Source: Bacillus sp. V3-13
Lineage (GTDB): Bacteria; Bacillota; Bacilli; Bacillales; Cytobacillaceae
Reading direction: 5' to 3'
DNA: 64,000 bases
Assembly: GCF_002860165.1 (NCBI RefSeq)
Contig: NZ_PGUZ01000009.1
Location: forward strand, 1 to 64,000
Shown: piece by piece, positions 53,709 through 63,143 of the stretch
How positions within the stretch are numbered: position 1 is the stretch's first letter
Layout: every line of letters begins with the position of its first letter
Program-made: the position numbers and the translations under genes
Notes under the pieces: generated by a model
The model's input: only the letters and a program-made list of their open reading frames with translations
What the model was told of the DNA's origin: nothing
Databases searched by the model: none

Positions 53709-54671
53709 TTATTTATCACTGTCCATTAGCTTTTTTAATCCAAACTGCTTGTAGGCGATGATGATTACTATAAATATTAACGGAAGCATATACATCGAAA
53801 TAGCTGAACCGTAACCGAAATCCAACGTAGAAAACGCGGTATGAAAAGAATATAATGACCATACTTCAGATTGATAGTTTGGTCCTCCATCAGTCAGTAA
53901 CAAGATTGATTCATAGGATGTGATAAGGGCTAAGCCTTGCCAAAGTGTTAAAAATGTGAGTGGCCACTTTAAATGTGGAAGGATTAATCTTTTTACAATT
54001 ATCCAGTCAGAAGCTCCATCCACTTTCGCTACCCTAAATAAGTTTTCATTCATGGACTGAATAGATGAAGATAACATAATTGTTGTAATCGATGTACCCA
54101 TAACCCCTGCTAAAAGAATGTTAATGAATAGAGGGTATTCAGTCAGCCATGCTACAGGCTCTATTCCATAGAATTTTTGTAATATCATATTGAAGATCCC
54201 GCTATCAGTTGGGCTGAATATCCATGTCCAAAGCAAAGCCTCGACTACCCCTGGTGATACTTTTGGTAATAACCAAATCGCTCTAAAGATAGTTCCGCGT
54301 CTTGAGTTTTTTATAAAATAAGTAGTTGTAATGGCAACAAACATTCCTAAAAAAATTTTTATAAACAGAGTCATGAATACGAAAATCAGAGTGTTCCAGA
54401 AGATTAAACCAATTTTGGGATCAGATAATGCTTTTTGATAATTGGTCCAACCAACAAAATCCCAATTCAAACTGTGGTCCATTGATGTAAACGAGATCAG
54501 GATGACGATCAAAGCAGTGATGGGTACGATCAGGAGTTGATTTAAAACAAAGGGGCCCAAAATCAGGCCCCAATATTTATTATCCTTCACTGATTTCCAT
54601 AGAGATTTCTTTTGGTTGAATTCTCTATTAATAATCTCTTGTTCTAATAAAATTGTTTCATTTGTAAACAT
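53709..54671 (-). CDS. ABC transporter permease (MalF/UgpA type)
   Basis: A 320-residue permease with a cytoplasmic N-terminal tail, about six membrane helices and the EAA loop NENLFRVAKVDGASDWIIVK then RLILPHLKWPL. ITSYESILLLTDGGPNYQSEVWSLYSFHTAF is typical of the UgpA/MalF group. GTGAGGA precedes the ATG. First permease of the importer. Confidence 0.9.
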   Translation of the reverse strand: MFTNETILLEQEIINREFNQKKSLWKSVKDNKYWGLILGPFVLNQLLIVPITALIVILISFTSMDHSLNWDFVGWTNYQKALSDPKIGLIFWNTLIFVFMTLFIKIFLGMFVAITTTYFIKNSRRGTIFRAIWLLPKVSPGVVEALLWTWIFSPTDSGIFNMILQKFYGIEPVAWLTEYPLFINILLAGVMGTSITTIMLSSSIQSMNENLFRVAKVDGASDWIIVKRLILPHLKWPLTFLTLWQGLALITSYESILLLTDGGPNYQSEVWSLYSFHTAFSTLDFGYGSAISMYMLPLIFIVIIIAYKQFGLKKLMDSDK

Positions 54672-54689
54672 AGAAATTCCTCACACACC

Positions 54690-56093
54690 TTATTTAATGA
54701 CAGAATTTGCTTTCAGGTTCAGTGCCATTTGTTCTTCAATGTACGATACAGCTTTTTCAGGTGTCATTTCGCCAGACATTACATAGGTTGTAGCATCAAT
54801 CAGAATTTTGCTGTATTTTGTCTGATCCGGGTGGTTCCCTGCAAAGTGTGAGTAGTTCGTTAAATATTTCACACTGTTTATCCATTCATTTGCTTTAACT
54901 TGTTCGTTTTCTTGTCCTTCTTTTGTAAAAGGGATATGCGATGTTTCAACAGCATGTTTTGCTTGTAATTCCGGGGCACTTGCATGTACCAGCAATCTTT
55001 TCGCAATGTCCGGATATTTTGTGTTTTTTGAGACGACATAGATATAAGGATTCGACACCGTGATTGGTTTCTTTCCTTTTTTAATTGTTGGCAAATTCAT
55101 AATCCCAACATTTTGTTTGATCCAATCAGTAGTCACATTTCCTAATTCCTTATGCCACCCTTGATTTCGAAACTTTGCTTCATCCCAAATTCCGCCTTGG
55201 GCAAACAACGTTTCCTGGTTTAACATTCTAGCCAATTTTTCCGCTTTATCTGTTGTCATGTTTGCTGCAGGGACGACACCACTATCTTTACTTTCTTTGA
55301 TCCATTCAAATGTTTTCAAAACTTTTTCTTTATCGAGGATAAATTTTTTGTTTTTCCAATCATACAGCTCCGCTCCAAAATTATAGAAATTCATTGGAAC
55401 GTCATTTGGGCCGCGGTCAAATTCATACCCATTTTTTACAAGACCCTTTTTTTGTGCTTCTAAAGCGATATCTGTCATATCCTTTAAAGTAAAATCGCCT
55501 GTTTCAGCTTTTTTTGGCAATTGGTTAATATCTTCTTCTGACCAACCCATTTTTCGTAAAATTTCTTTATTAAAATACACAGCACGTGCCTCTGTATCTT
55601 GAATAACTCCAAAGACTTTACCATCCCATGTTACTGGCTGCCAATAGCCATCCATGATATTTTCAAACACTTTTTCCTTCTTTACATCATCCAGCGGCAG
55701 GATATAATTTCCCTCTGCCATCCAGCCGACAGAAGCATAAGAAGTTGTATAGATATCCGCGGCATTGTTTGATTGGGATGCAAAAATAAAATTCTTATCG
55801 AACTCTTCGCCACTCATTGGTTTGACAATTGGTTCAATTTTAACCCGATAATCGGCTTTTTCCTTTTCAAGCTCTGCGTTCAATTTTTCTGCTGCACCTT
55901 CAAAGTTGGTTACACGTGTAGGAGCTGAAGCATCGTTTGTAAAAACCTTCATCGTCATAATTTTGTTTCCATTTGCATCTTTTGGCAGATCATCTGTTGC
56001 AGCAGATGTGGTTGCAGCTTTATTGGATTGGCAGCCTGCTGCAAAACTGATGGATAAAAGCAGTACGAGTGCAAATAGTAAAATTTTTTTCAT
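54690..56093 (-). CDS. Extracellular solute-binding lipoprotein
   Basis: A 467-residue binding protein of the ABC sugar-type cluster. The signal peptide ends in a lipobox AAGC (Cys near residue 21). SBP family 1 features follow: RAVYFNKEILRKMGWSEEDI, FAQGGIWDEAKF, KGKKPITVSNPYIYVVSKNT and a C-terminal helix with YVMSGEMTPEKAVSYIEEQ. The ATG overlaps the GntR gene stop (ATGA), so the regulator and binding protein are coupled. Ligand unknown. Confidence 0.92.
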   Translation of the reverse strand: MKKILLFALVLLLSISFAAGCQSNKAATTSAATDDLPKDANGNKIMTMKVFTNDASAPTRVTNFEGAAEKLNAELEKEKADYRVKIEPIVKPMSGEEFDKNFIFASQSNNAADIYTTSYASVGWMAEGNYILPLDDVKKEKVFENIMDGYWQPVTWDGKVFGVIQDTEARAVYFNKEILRKMGWSEEDINQLPKKAETGDFTLKDMTDIALEAQKKGLVKNGYEFDRGPNDVPMNFYNFGAELYDWKNKKFILDKEKVLKTFEWIKESKDSGVVPAANMTTDKAEKLARMLNQETLFAQGGIWDEAKFRNQGWHKELGNVTTDWIKQNVGIMNLPTIKKGKKPITVSNPYIYVVSKNTKYPDIAKRLLVHASAPELQAKHAVETSHIPFTKEGQENEQVKANEWINSVKYLTNYSHFAGNHPDQTKYSKILIDATTYVMSGEMTPEKAVSYIEEQMALNLKANSVIK

Positions 56094-56827
56094 TTCATAT
56101 TACCTCCTTTTATTCTCTTATTTCTTTTAACATAAAAACGGATGACGTCGTTCCGCATATAATCGTATGAAAGTAAAATCGGCTTTCCCTCGATCGTATA
56201 GTGGGTTTGAACAAATTTTAATAATGGATAATTATTGCCCGAAAAAATTTCCGGTACTTCATCTAAACTCGTTACTGCCTGGATTTCCGTGATCGCTTCT
56301 GTGATTTCGTAATCATAGAAGTCTTTCAAAAACTTGGATAACGATCCTTTAAAATAATATTGTTCAAATTCACTTCCTACTAATTTATAAGGTAAAACGT
56401 TAATGGAGTATACAACTGGTTCAAGTTTGGCTGTCCGTATTCTGTTTAAAATATACACGTCATCATTCTTTTCAATTTGCAACAGTTCGCTTGCTTCTTC
56501 TGAAGGCTTATCTACATATATGTTCGTATCCATATCATCTTCAGCCAAGTTGGCGTTCCGAATCATTTCAGTGATACTGGACAACGTGTTAAGGGAATTC
56601 TTTAAAGATAGTGATTCTTGCTTTATGTAATAGCCTGAACCTTGTATACTATAAATTTTCCCCTGTTCGATTAACTCATTTAATGCTTTCCTGATTGTTT
56701 CTCTGCTCACACTGTATTGTTCCGATAATTCCTTTTCCCCAGGCAGTCGCTTCGTTGCTCCATCTTTCTTTAAGATGTAGTGTTTATTTATTTTGTGACT
56801 GATGTTTAAATACTTAACAGTTCTCAT
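56090..56827 (-). CDS. GntR/HutC-family transcriptional regulator (UTRA domain)
   Basis: A 245-residue regulator. The N-terminal winged helix shows RLPGEKELSEQYSVSRETIR then KALNELIEQGKIYSIQGSGYYI (about 28-70), and the C-terminal UTRA effector domain includes RTAKLEPVVYSINVLPYKLV and FVQTHYTIEGKPILLSYDYM. It heads the transporter operon and probably represses it through the palindromes just upstream, released by the transported compound or its phosphate. GGAGGAGG precedes the ATG. Confidence 0.92.
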   Translation of the reverse strand: MRTVKYLNISHKINKHYILKKDGATKRLPGEKELSEQYSVSRETIRKALNELIEQGKIYSIQGSGYYIKQESLSLKNSLNTLSSITEMIRNANLAEDDMDTNIYVDKPSEEASELLQIEKNDDVYILNRIRTAKLEPVVYSINVLPYKLVGSEFEQYYFKGSLSKFLKDFYDYEITEAITEIQAVTSLDEVPEIFSGNNYPLLKFVQTHYTIEGKPILLSYDYMRNDVIRFYVKRNKRIKGGNMK

Positions 56828-56898
56828 CTACCTCCTCCTTGTTACCTTCATTATAAGTGGCGATTGTTAACCCTAAATTGACGGAAAGTAAGGAAAAA

Positions 56899-56947
56899 AC
56901 TATATTTATGTAAATTTGTCTAGACAATTACAAATTTGTCTAGAATA
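56899..56947 (-). promoter_or_regulatory. Promoter with twin GntR operators for the ABC operon
   Basis: On the minus strand TTGTCT (56922-56927) and TATAGT (56899-56904) are separated by 17 bases, a good sigma-A promoter. The palindrome TTGTCTAGACAA (56916-56927) covers the -35 element and contains GTCTAGAC, fitting the HutC-subfamily GTNTANAC operator. A second copy, TTGTCTAGAATA (56936-56947), lies exactly 20 bases upstream, about two helical turns. Occupancy would block the promoter. Confidence 0.8.
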
Positions 56948-56984
56948 ATGCTCCTCTCCATAGACACCATTTGAAGACAAAAAT

Positions 56985-57011
56985 TAAAGGCTGTCGAGTT
57001 TCTCGACAGCC
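56985..57011 (-). terminator. Terminator of fabH-fabF
   Basis: On the minus strand GGCTGTCGAG-aaa-CTCGACAGCC is followed by TTTAATTTTT, about 30 bases after the fabF stop. Confidence 0.9.
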
Positions 57012-57042
57012 TGGCGCGGTATTTGACCGCTCTTTCCTTATT

Positions 57043-58281
57043 CTATTCGTATTTGCGGAATGCGAGTGTCGCATTATGACCGCCAAAGCCAAGTGAATTG
57101 CTGATCGCAGCCGTTATTTCCTGCGTGCGGGCTTTGTTAGGAATGTAATCCAGATCGCATTCAGGGTCCGGATTTTCCAAGTTGATTGTTGGAGGCAGGA
57201 CTCCTTCTTTTATGGCGAGCACCGTAAAAATCGCTTCGATTCCACCCGCTGCACCGAGCAAGTGGCCAGTCATCGATTTTGTTGAGCTGACCGCCAGCTT
57301 ATACGCATGGTCTCCGAATACTTCCTTGATTGCCAGCGTTTCAAATTTATCATTATACTCTGTGCTTGTACCATGGGCGTTGATATAATCAATTTCGTCC
57401 GGGTTAAGCCCGCCGTTTTCAAGAGCCATTTTCATCGCCCTGGCTCCGCCTTCGCCTGCTGGTGCAGGTGCCGTGATATGGTAGGCATCCCCTGTCGCTC
57501 CATAGCCGACAATTTCCGCATAAATTTTAGCGCCGCGCTCCTTTGCGTGTTCAAGTTCTTCAAGGACAACGATACCAGCGCCCTCGCCAATGACGAATCC
57601 GTCACGGTTAATATCAAAGGGACGGCTCGCTGTGGCAGGATCAGGATTGGTGGACAGCGCCGTATTGGAACAGAAGCCGGCAACAGACATTTTTGTGATC
57701 GGAGCCTCCGCGCCTCCAGTAACCATCGCATCTGCATCTCCGCGCTGGATTACCTTGAAAGCATCGCCAATTGAATTTGTGCCGGTAGCACAAGCGGTTA
57801 CGGTGCAGGAATTAAACCCTTTAGCACCGAGAATAATCGATACCTGGCCAGCTGCCATGTCAGGAATCATCATCGGTACAAAGAACGGGCTGACGCGGCG
57901 ATATCCCCGATTAAGGAAGGTTTCATACTGCTGCTCGAATGTTTCCATTCCGCCGATTCCGGAACCGATCCAGACCCCTACTCTTGGCGCATTTTTCTCA
58001 TTGATTTCAAGACCTGCGTCCTTTACAGCCATTAAAGAAGCTGCAACCGCATAATGTGTAAAGCGGTCCATTTTTCTTGCGTCTTTTTTATCGATAAAGG
58101 CTTCAACATTAAAGTCCTTTAACTCTGCCGCTACCTTTGCGGGATATTCTTCACGGTTAACCCTTGTCATTAACCCGATCCCTGAAACTCCGGCAATGGC
58201 GTTCTGCCACGAGGTTTCAGCATCGTTGCCCAACGGTGTGACCGCACCGACTCCGGTGACTACTACCCTTCGATTTTCCAT
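57043..58281 (-). CDS. fabF: Beta-ketoacyl-[acyl-carrier-protein] synthase II
   Basis: A condensing enzyme that extends acyl-ACP with malonyl-ACP. The 412-residue thiolase-fold protein has the active-site Cys in [16 protein letters not shown] (near residue 163), His in [12 protein letters not shown] (near 304) and His in [14 protein letters not shown] (near 340). Lengths and motifs fit FabF exactly. It follows fabH by 94 bases and shares its FapR-like operator. B. subtilis has the same fabHA-fabF pair. Confidence 0.97.
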   Translation of the reverse strand: MENRRVVVTGVGAVTPLGNDAETSWQNAIAGVSGIGLMTRVNREEYPAKVAAELKDFNVEAFIDKKDARKMDRFTHYAVAASLMAVKDAGLEINEKNAPRVGVWIGSGIGGMETFEQQYETFLNRGYRRVSPFFVPMMIPDMAAGQVSIILGAKGFNSCTVTACATGTNSIGDAFKVIQRGDADAMVTGGAEAPITKMSVAGFCSNTALSTNPDPATASRPFDINRDGFVIGEGAGIVVLEELEHAKERGAKIYAEIVGYGATGDAYHITAPAPAGEGGARAMKMALENGGLNPDEIDYINAHGTSTEYNDKFETLAIKEVFGDHAYKLAVSSTKSMTGHLLGAAGGIEAIFTVLAIKEGVLPPTINLENPDPECDLDYIPNKARTQEITAAISNSLGFGGHNATLAFRKYE

Positions 58282-58375
58282 TTATATCCATCCCCTTATC
58301 ATCAAAATGTAATCCCCTTTTTAGCCTGAAACGGGCTGGACTCTGCTATAAACATGAGTCTCTTCATTCAACAAA

Positions 58376-59308
58376 TTAAAGCCCCCAGCGAAGCGCTATC
58401 GCTCCCCATGTTAAGCCTCCGCCAAACCCTACCATGATAATTAAATCTCCATCTTTTATTTTACCAGCTTCAAGTTCCTCGACGATTGAAATGGGTATCG
58501 ATGCCGCTGAAGTATTCCCATATTTATGAACCGTTTTCGACATTTTCTCTTCGGGAAGCTCAAGTCGCTCCCGCGCTGATTCCATAATGCGAATATTTGC
58601 CTGATGGGGAACAAAGAAATCGACGTCCTCTTTCTTCAGGCCAGCCTGCTCCAAAACATTTATACAGCTTTCTCCCATTTGACGGACAGCGAATTTGAAT
58701 ACTTCCCTTCCGTTCATTATGAGATATTCGTCCTGGTACAGGTGTTTTCCTCCTGTACCATCTGCGCCTAATTCGAAAGCGAGTATCCCCCGTCCCTCAC
58801 TAACGGGTCCCATGATGACGGCTCCTGCACCGTCCCCAAATAATACGGCTGTGTTCCGGTCCTCCCAATTGGTGATTTTTGAAAGTTTTTCAACACCAAC
58901 AACCAAAACATATTTATACGCCGAAGTTTCGATAAATTGCTTGGCTGTAACCATTCCGTACATAAAGCCGGCACACGCTGCACTTATATCCATTGCGGCA
59001 GCTTTTTTCGCGCCGAGACGTTCCTGGAGCATACAAGATACTGATGGAAATGGCCGATCGGGCGTAACCGTTGCAACAAGGATTAAATCTATTTGCTCCG
59101 CGTTAATTCCCGCATTCTCAAGCGCTTTTACAGCTGCTTGATAGCCGAGCTCCGATGTATCTGTGTCTTGATCGGCAATTCTTCTTTCTTCTATTCCCGT
59201 CCTGGTTCTGATCCATTCATCCGAGGTATCCATGATTTTCTCCAAGTCCTTGTTGGTTACAATTTTTTCAGGCAAACATCTGCCAATTCCAATGATCCCG
59301 GCGTTCAT
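58376..59308 (-). CDS. fabH: Beta-ketoacyl-[acyl-carrier-protein] synthase III
   Basis: It starts fatty-acid synthesis by condensing acyl-CoA with malonyl-ACP; in Bacillus it prefers branched primers. A 310-residue protein with the catalytic Cys in [15 protein letters not shown] (near residue 112), His in [12 protein letters not shown] (near 238) and Asn in [12 protein letters not shown] (near 268). ATG 59308 follows AAGGAG; 27 upstream codons are excluded. A FapR-like box lies about 100 bases upstream. Confidence 0.96.
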   Translation of the reverse strand: MNAGIIGIGRCLPEKIVTNKDLEKIMDTSDEWIRTRTGIEERRIADQDTDTSELGYQAAVKALENAGINAEQIDLILVATVTPDRPFPSVSCMLQERLGAKKAAAMDISAACAGFMYGMVTAKQFIETSAYKYVLVVGVEKLSKITNWEDRNTAVLFGDGAGAVIMGPVSEGRGILAFELGADGTGGKHLYQDEYLIMNGREVFKFAVRQMGESCINVLEQAGLKKEDVDFFVPHQANIRIMESARERLELPEEKMSKTVHKYGNTSAASIPISIVEELEAGKIKDGDLIIMVGFGGGLTWGAIALRWGL

Positions 59309-59408
59309 GAAGCCAACTCCTTTTTTATAATTAAATGGGGTTCTGGAAGGATGATAAGCAAAAGTCCCATATACGAAGGCCCCCTGCATTATTCTTTATT
59401 ATCTATTG

Positions 59409-59425
59409 TTATGACTTGGTACTAA
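59409..59425 (-). promoter_or_regulatory. FapR-box-like operator upstream of fabH-fabF
   Basis: On the minus strand TTAGTACCAAGTCATAA matches the FapR consensus at 14 of 17 positions, including a perfect left half TTAGTACC. It lies 101 bases upstream of fabH, as expected near the promoter. Confidence 0.75.
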
Positions 59426-59569
59426 TTTTATTAAAAATGGAGCTAAAACGCAACTATTTTTCATCCTTCCCCATCCTAAAAATCTCCTGTGATCATAGAC
59501 AGTTGTCCAGCGCATTCGAAGCCGTTCATTCATATTTTACTAGCAAAAGCGATCGAAGGAGGTAATGAC

Positions 59570-59797
59570 ATGGGGTTGGAAGAAGAAAAAACTCCAGTAA
59601 AAGCAAGGGGAGATGACCGTTTTTCACGGTTTATGTTCGGTGATCGGAGAAACCAACCGCACAAACCCGCAAATGATGAGATTAATTATACTCAATTAAT
59701 CGAACAAGTAGATCAAATTGTAGCATCCGTTAAAGAGTTAAAACCGCTCCTTAATATGGTAACACCTGTTGTGAAAAAATATTTCCCCAAAAAGTAA
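59570..59797 (+). CDS. Small hypothetical protein, YjzB-like position
   Basis: A 75-residue hydrophilic protein: MGLEEEKTPVKARGDDRFSR, FMFGDRRNQPHKPAND, then QLIEQVDQIVASVKELKPLL and a basic end KKYFPKK. GAAGGAGG lies 6 bases before ATG 59570. It occupies the place of B. subtilis yjzB between comZ and fabHA, divergent from fabH. Function unknown; symbol withheld since identity rests mainly on position. A terminator follows at 59838-59860. Confidence 0.75.
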   Translation: MGLEEEKTPVKARGDDRFSRFMFGDRRNQPHKPANDEINYTQLIEQVDQIVASVKELKPLLNMVTPVVKKYFPKK

Positions 59798-59837
59798 CTC
59801 ACCGCGTGCTTCGATGCAGGGTGAGTTGAGGAGACCG

Positions 59838-59860
59838 GCCGCTGACAAGCGGCGCTTTTT
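59838..59860 (+). terminator. Terminator of the YjzB-like gene
   Basis: GCCGCT and AGCGGC pair around a four-base loop and are followed by GCTTTTTATTT; it also lies at the end of the convergent comZ gene. Confidence 0.7.
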
Positions 59861-59862
59861 AT

Positions 59863-60051
59863 TTATTCTTTTTCCTTGAGTGCTTCTTCTCTTCCCAGCT
59901 CATACGCTTCTGACATCACTTTAGTGAATATTGTCATAAATGGCTGGATCAGATCGGGCGTCAGCTCTATACCTGCTTCGTCGAGCTGTTGTTTTGCTTC
60001 AGGCAGATATTTCATCGCAATCTGCATAAATTCCATCGTTTTATCTTGCAA
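59863..60051 (-). CDS. comZ: Competence regulator ComZ
   Basis: A 62-residue helical protein matching B. subtilis ComZ (63): EFMQIAMKYLPEAKQQLDEA, GIELTPDLIQPFM, VMSEAYELG. ComZ dampens comG expression, countering competence. The start is a TTG at 60051 with GGAGGAG 5 bases upstream; it aligns with the family N terminus, whereas in-frame ATGs at 60066 and 60069 sit inside or before the ribosome site. It follows med by 22 bases as a med-comZ operon. Confidence 0.9.
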   Translation of the reverse strand: MQDKTMEFMQIAMKYLPEAKQQLDEAGIELTPDLIQPFMTIFTKVMSEAYELGREEALKEKE

Positions 60052-60073
60052 AGTGAACTCCTCCATCATAATC

Positions 60074-61024
60074 CTATTTATTTGGCAGTTTGCCGGTTTC
60101 GCGATACACTTCGATATGCTCGCGAATCTTGTTTTCGAATTCTTGATCGACAACAGAACTGAATTCCCCGAGCGAAATAACATCGTCGCTGAAATCATAA
60201 TATAAATTGCCTGATTTAAGTTTTCCATTGTCAAATTCTTCTGCAACAACCTCATACAGCTTGTCGACATGCTGGACTGTGCTCGTCAAAACGGTTGTTT
60301 CCCCGAGGTCTGCTTGATCGGAAATATAACCAATTGCATAGAGCCCATGCTCTTTTACTTTTTCAATAATCGGGACGTTATAGCCGTCCCCTGCGGGATA
60401 AATAACATCCGCCCCTTCATGAATCATCTTGTCCAAATAACGAATTGCACCCTCGTCATCGTCCCAATGCCCAACGTATTCAATCTCAACTCTCACTTCG
60501 TTATCTTCAAAAAGAGCACCTTCATAAAAGCCTTCCACTTCAGGTTGCCATTCATACGCTGCGATGATGCCAACCCGTTTTGTTTTCGACATATGGGAAG
60601 CCACCATTCCCCCGAAAAACCCCATTGCATAACCTTCAAAATTCAAGCTGGTTGTATTTTCATTTTGGGCGTCGCCATTAAAACTGACGAAATGAATATC
60701 CGGGTATTTTTCCGATAGTTGGTTAAAGTAAACGGCATATTCATTACCATGACCGAAAATTAAATTGACTCCCTTTTGGGCAAATTCTTCTACAGCCCGT
60801 TCGACAATCATTTCGGAATTCATGTCTTCTTTATAATAAACATCCACGTTAAAATGGGACTGGATTTTTAGCATACCTTTGTACCCTTTTGTACCCCAGA
60901 CTTGATCGTTAATTGTTTCAGGCACCAGTAAACCTGCCTTTTCCAATTTCCCTGATTTCATTGGCTGATCACAGCCGGCCAGCAAAAGAAGGCATAGTAG
61001 AAAGCCTGTGAAACGTTTCAGCAT
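60074..61024 (-). CDS. med: Med: BMP-family lipoprotein, positive regulator of comK
   Basis: A 317-residue lipoprotein (lipobox LLAGC, Cys near residue 18) of the basic membrane protein (BMP/PnrA) substrate-binding family: GKLEKAGLLVPETINDQVWG, NLIFGHGNEYAVYFNQL, YEWQPEVEGFYEGALF, DVIYPAGDGYN. In B. subtilis Med raises comK expression and competence. AAGGAGC precedes ATG 61024; 30 upstream in-frame codons are excluded. First gene of med-comZ. Confidence 0.92.
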   Translation of the reverse strand: MLKRFTGFLLCLLLLAGCDQPMKSGKLEKAGLLVPETINDQVWGTKGYKGMLKIQSHFNVDVYYKEDMNSEMIVERAVEEFAQKGVNLIFGHGNEYAVYFNQLSEKYPDIHFVSFNGDAQNENTTSLNFEGYAMGFFGGMVASHMSKTKRVGIIAAYEWQPEVEGFYEGALFEDNEVRVEIEYVGHWDDDEGAIRYLDKMIHEGADVIYPAGDGYNVPIIEKVKEHGLYAIGYISDQADLGETTVLTSTVQHVDKLYEVVAEEFDNGKLKSGNLYYDFSDDVISLGEFSSVVDQEFENKIREHIEVYRETGKLPNK

Positions 61025-61222
61025 ATTATGCAGCTCCTTTTTTGCCCTGTCACAATTTAAAAGAATCTCTCCCGAATCCGAATAAAATATCGTCGAGAGC
61101 TGCTTTTTCCCCAAAAGCAGAGGGGCTTACATTATATGCGAGCCCCGATCCTCAATCTCTTTCATTCTACCCTTATGTGAATTAATTGAAAAGATTTTTT
61201 TCCTTTTATCTCATATCCTGGT

Positions 61223-62083
61223 TTAATCGCTCTCAAACAATAGCGATTTTTCCAGGTGCTCTTTTTGCTTCTTTAAAGCTTCTTCGGCAGTTAAACTCAT
61301 TTTTACCTTTTTGACCGTAATGTCGTTTTTGTCTTGCAGCTTTCTTGTCTGTACTAGTCGATCCTTATCATCATCTACGCCAAGAAGCTCTGCGCACTTG
61401 TGCCAGTGGCCCGGTTCTTCATTGGCCAGCAAAAAGCTGCGGGGTGCCGGCTCGTCGATGAGCGCCCCGATCGTTTCAACAGCATCGTCTACATAAATCG
61501 CATCATCCGTCCACTCGCGGTCATCTTTTTCAGGAATCAAATGCCTCTGGTCAAGCTCTTTCAAAAAAAGCTGCTGAAACAGGCTGACCGGTGATTGCCA
61601 CGGCCCGTAAACTGTTGGCAAATAGACTTTCATCAATGAAGGAGCTTTTTCCTTTAATAATGTATATAAATCGTTCCTGGAGGATTTTTTCAAATCGGTT
61701 AACCCTTCCCCGCAACAATATTGGGCCGGCAGCAACAATACAGTCCGGGCATGTTGATATGACAGGAGCTCCTGCAGCTTATCGCAAAAACAGTGTTCCG
61801 GTAATAACAACGATTCCTGTTGATTAATAAAATAATCGTATAATGAAACGACCGTCACAAACTGTTCATCCGGGACCTCATCCGATTTGATCCAATCGTC
61901 AAAGTCTATTTCTGTAAAATTAGCATTTCTGCCTATTTCGAGCCGTTTTCCATTTACGAAAAAGCCCTGATCCCCGGTATCTATATGAATACCATCTACT
62001 TCAATGCCCTGTTCAAGCAGATGTTTACTAAGACTAAACCCGATAAATTCAAACGCGCCGATTATAATTGCCTTGTCCATCAT
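61223..62083 (-). CDS. yjaV: NAD-dependent epimerase/dehydratase-like protein YjaV
   Basis: A 286-residue protein of the extended short-chain dehydrogenase family. The first strand reads KAIIIGAFEFIGFSLSKHLL: the usual GxxGxxG is GAFEFIG (residues 9-15) and lacks the middle glycine. A Tyr-x3-Lys pair is not evident, so cofactor binding or catalysis may be lost. LPTVYGPWQSPVSLFQQLFL and DDAIYVDDAVETIGALID are typical epimerase segments. GGGAGG precedes twin ATGs (62083/62080). Sits between yjaU and med, as in B. subtilis. Confidence 0.83.
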   Translation of the reverse strand: MMDKAIIIGAFEFIGFSLSKHLLEQGIEVDGIHIDTGDQGFFVNGKRLEIGRNANFTEIDFDDWIKSDEVPDEQFVTVVSLYDYFINQQESLLLPEHCFCDKLQELLSYQHARTVLLLPAQYCCGEGLTDLKKSSRNDLYTLLKEKAPSLMKVYLPTVYGPWQSPVSLFQQLFLKELDQRHLIPEKDDREWTDDAIYVDDAVETIGALIDEPAPRSFLLANEEPGHWHKCAELLGVDDDKDRLVQTRKLQDKNDITVKKVKMSLTAEEALKKQKEHLEKSLLFESD

Positions 62084-62164
62084 GATGCCTCCCTGAACGA
62101 CTCTCACTGTATCCTATGCTCAAGGAAAGTAAATTATTTCTCACCGCAATTTGTACGATATGGA

Positions 62165-62902
62165 TTACAATACACTTTCATGTTTTTTAAAAAATTTAAT
62201 CACCTGGCGTCCAATCTGCTGATTTTTTTCCGGGAGTATATAGCAGATCGACACAGGAATTTGCTTCTCTTTCCACTCGTTCAAAAGCTTTTTCATCGCC
62301 GAAAATTGATCAAAGCTGCGCTTTCCTGCCAGCACATGAATCATCAGCATCGGAATCTGCCCGTTTATATTGGGGGTTCTTCCTTCATGACGGATCGTTT
62401 CCTCAATGTCGTCCGGTCCCACTTCATGGGCCGCAGCTATTTCCTTGACAAGCTTTTTATAGAAAAACTTATGTTCTTTCTCCTGTTCAAGATGGTGGGC
62501 GAGTGACAGGACCGGATTTATAAATACGAATGAACGAATAGCAGGTCCCATTTCCGAAGCCAGCTTTAAAGCGGTTAATGCCCCCATTCCTTCAGCCAGA
62601 ATGTGAACCTTTTCATTTAATATTTCATTTTTCATCATATGTTCATATAACCGCTGGGCAAGCCTTGCTGCTTTTTTACTCCCCCAATTCTTCCCGTAAA
62701 GATTCGAATAGAATACTGTGTATCCGGTCTCTTTTAGCTTTTTCAGCAGCGTGCTCTTACCTTCATTTTGCGTCCAAAAGCTATTTTTCGCATCAACAAA
62801 CTGCCGATCATCTCCAATGATTAAGATACCGAAACCATTCGGTTTTTCGGGATAATGAACCATGTTCCATTCGGTATCCAACTGAAAGTTCCGGTTTTCC
62901 AT
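62165..62902 (-). CDS. yjaU: Alpha/beta-hydrolase-fold protein YjaU, nucleophile apparently missing
   Basis: A 245-residue protein of the alpha/beta hydrolase fold. The nucleophile-elbow region reads VHILAEGMGALTALKLASEM: where GxSxG should be, AEGMG (103-107) has Gly at the Ser position. Catalysis by the usual serine is therefore unlikely. The lid and C-terminal part (PMLMIHVLAGKRSFDQFSAM) are kept. AAGGAG precedes ATG 62902. Position next to yjaV and med matches B. subtilis yjaU. Role unknown. Confidence 0.8.
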   Translation of the reverse strand: MENRNFQLDTEWNMVHYPEKPNGFGILIIGDDRQFVDAKNSFWTQNEGKSTLLKKLKETGYTVFYSNLYGKNWGSKKAARLAQRLYEHMMKNEILNEKVHILAEGMGALTALKLASEMGPAIRSFVFINPVLSLAHHLEQEKEHKFFYKKLVKEIAAAHEVGPDDIEETIRHEGRTPNINGQIPMLMIHVLAGKRSFDQFSAMKKLLNEWKEKQIPVSICYILPEKNQQIGRQVIKFFKKHESVL

Positions 62903-63143
62903 TCTCAAAAACTCCTTTGTCGCTTTTATCATAATAATGTATGACAGCTGTCACAAATTGAACGGGAGTTAGCCCAGTTTAATAGGGAAAAGCTGATTAT
63001 TTTTTTAGAAAAGCCCGCAGGTTGATGAAGAGAAAATACTTTCTTACACATTTATTATTTGTTATCCTTATGATAAAATAAAAAAAGCAAAAGCGGCTAT
63101 GATAGCTGTCCACTTAAAAGCAACTATTATGAGGTGAATACGA

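Noticed and set aside
60052-60270. Long N-terminal extension of ComZ
   Set aside because: It is med read in another frame; family alignment and GGAGGAG support the TTG start at 60051.
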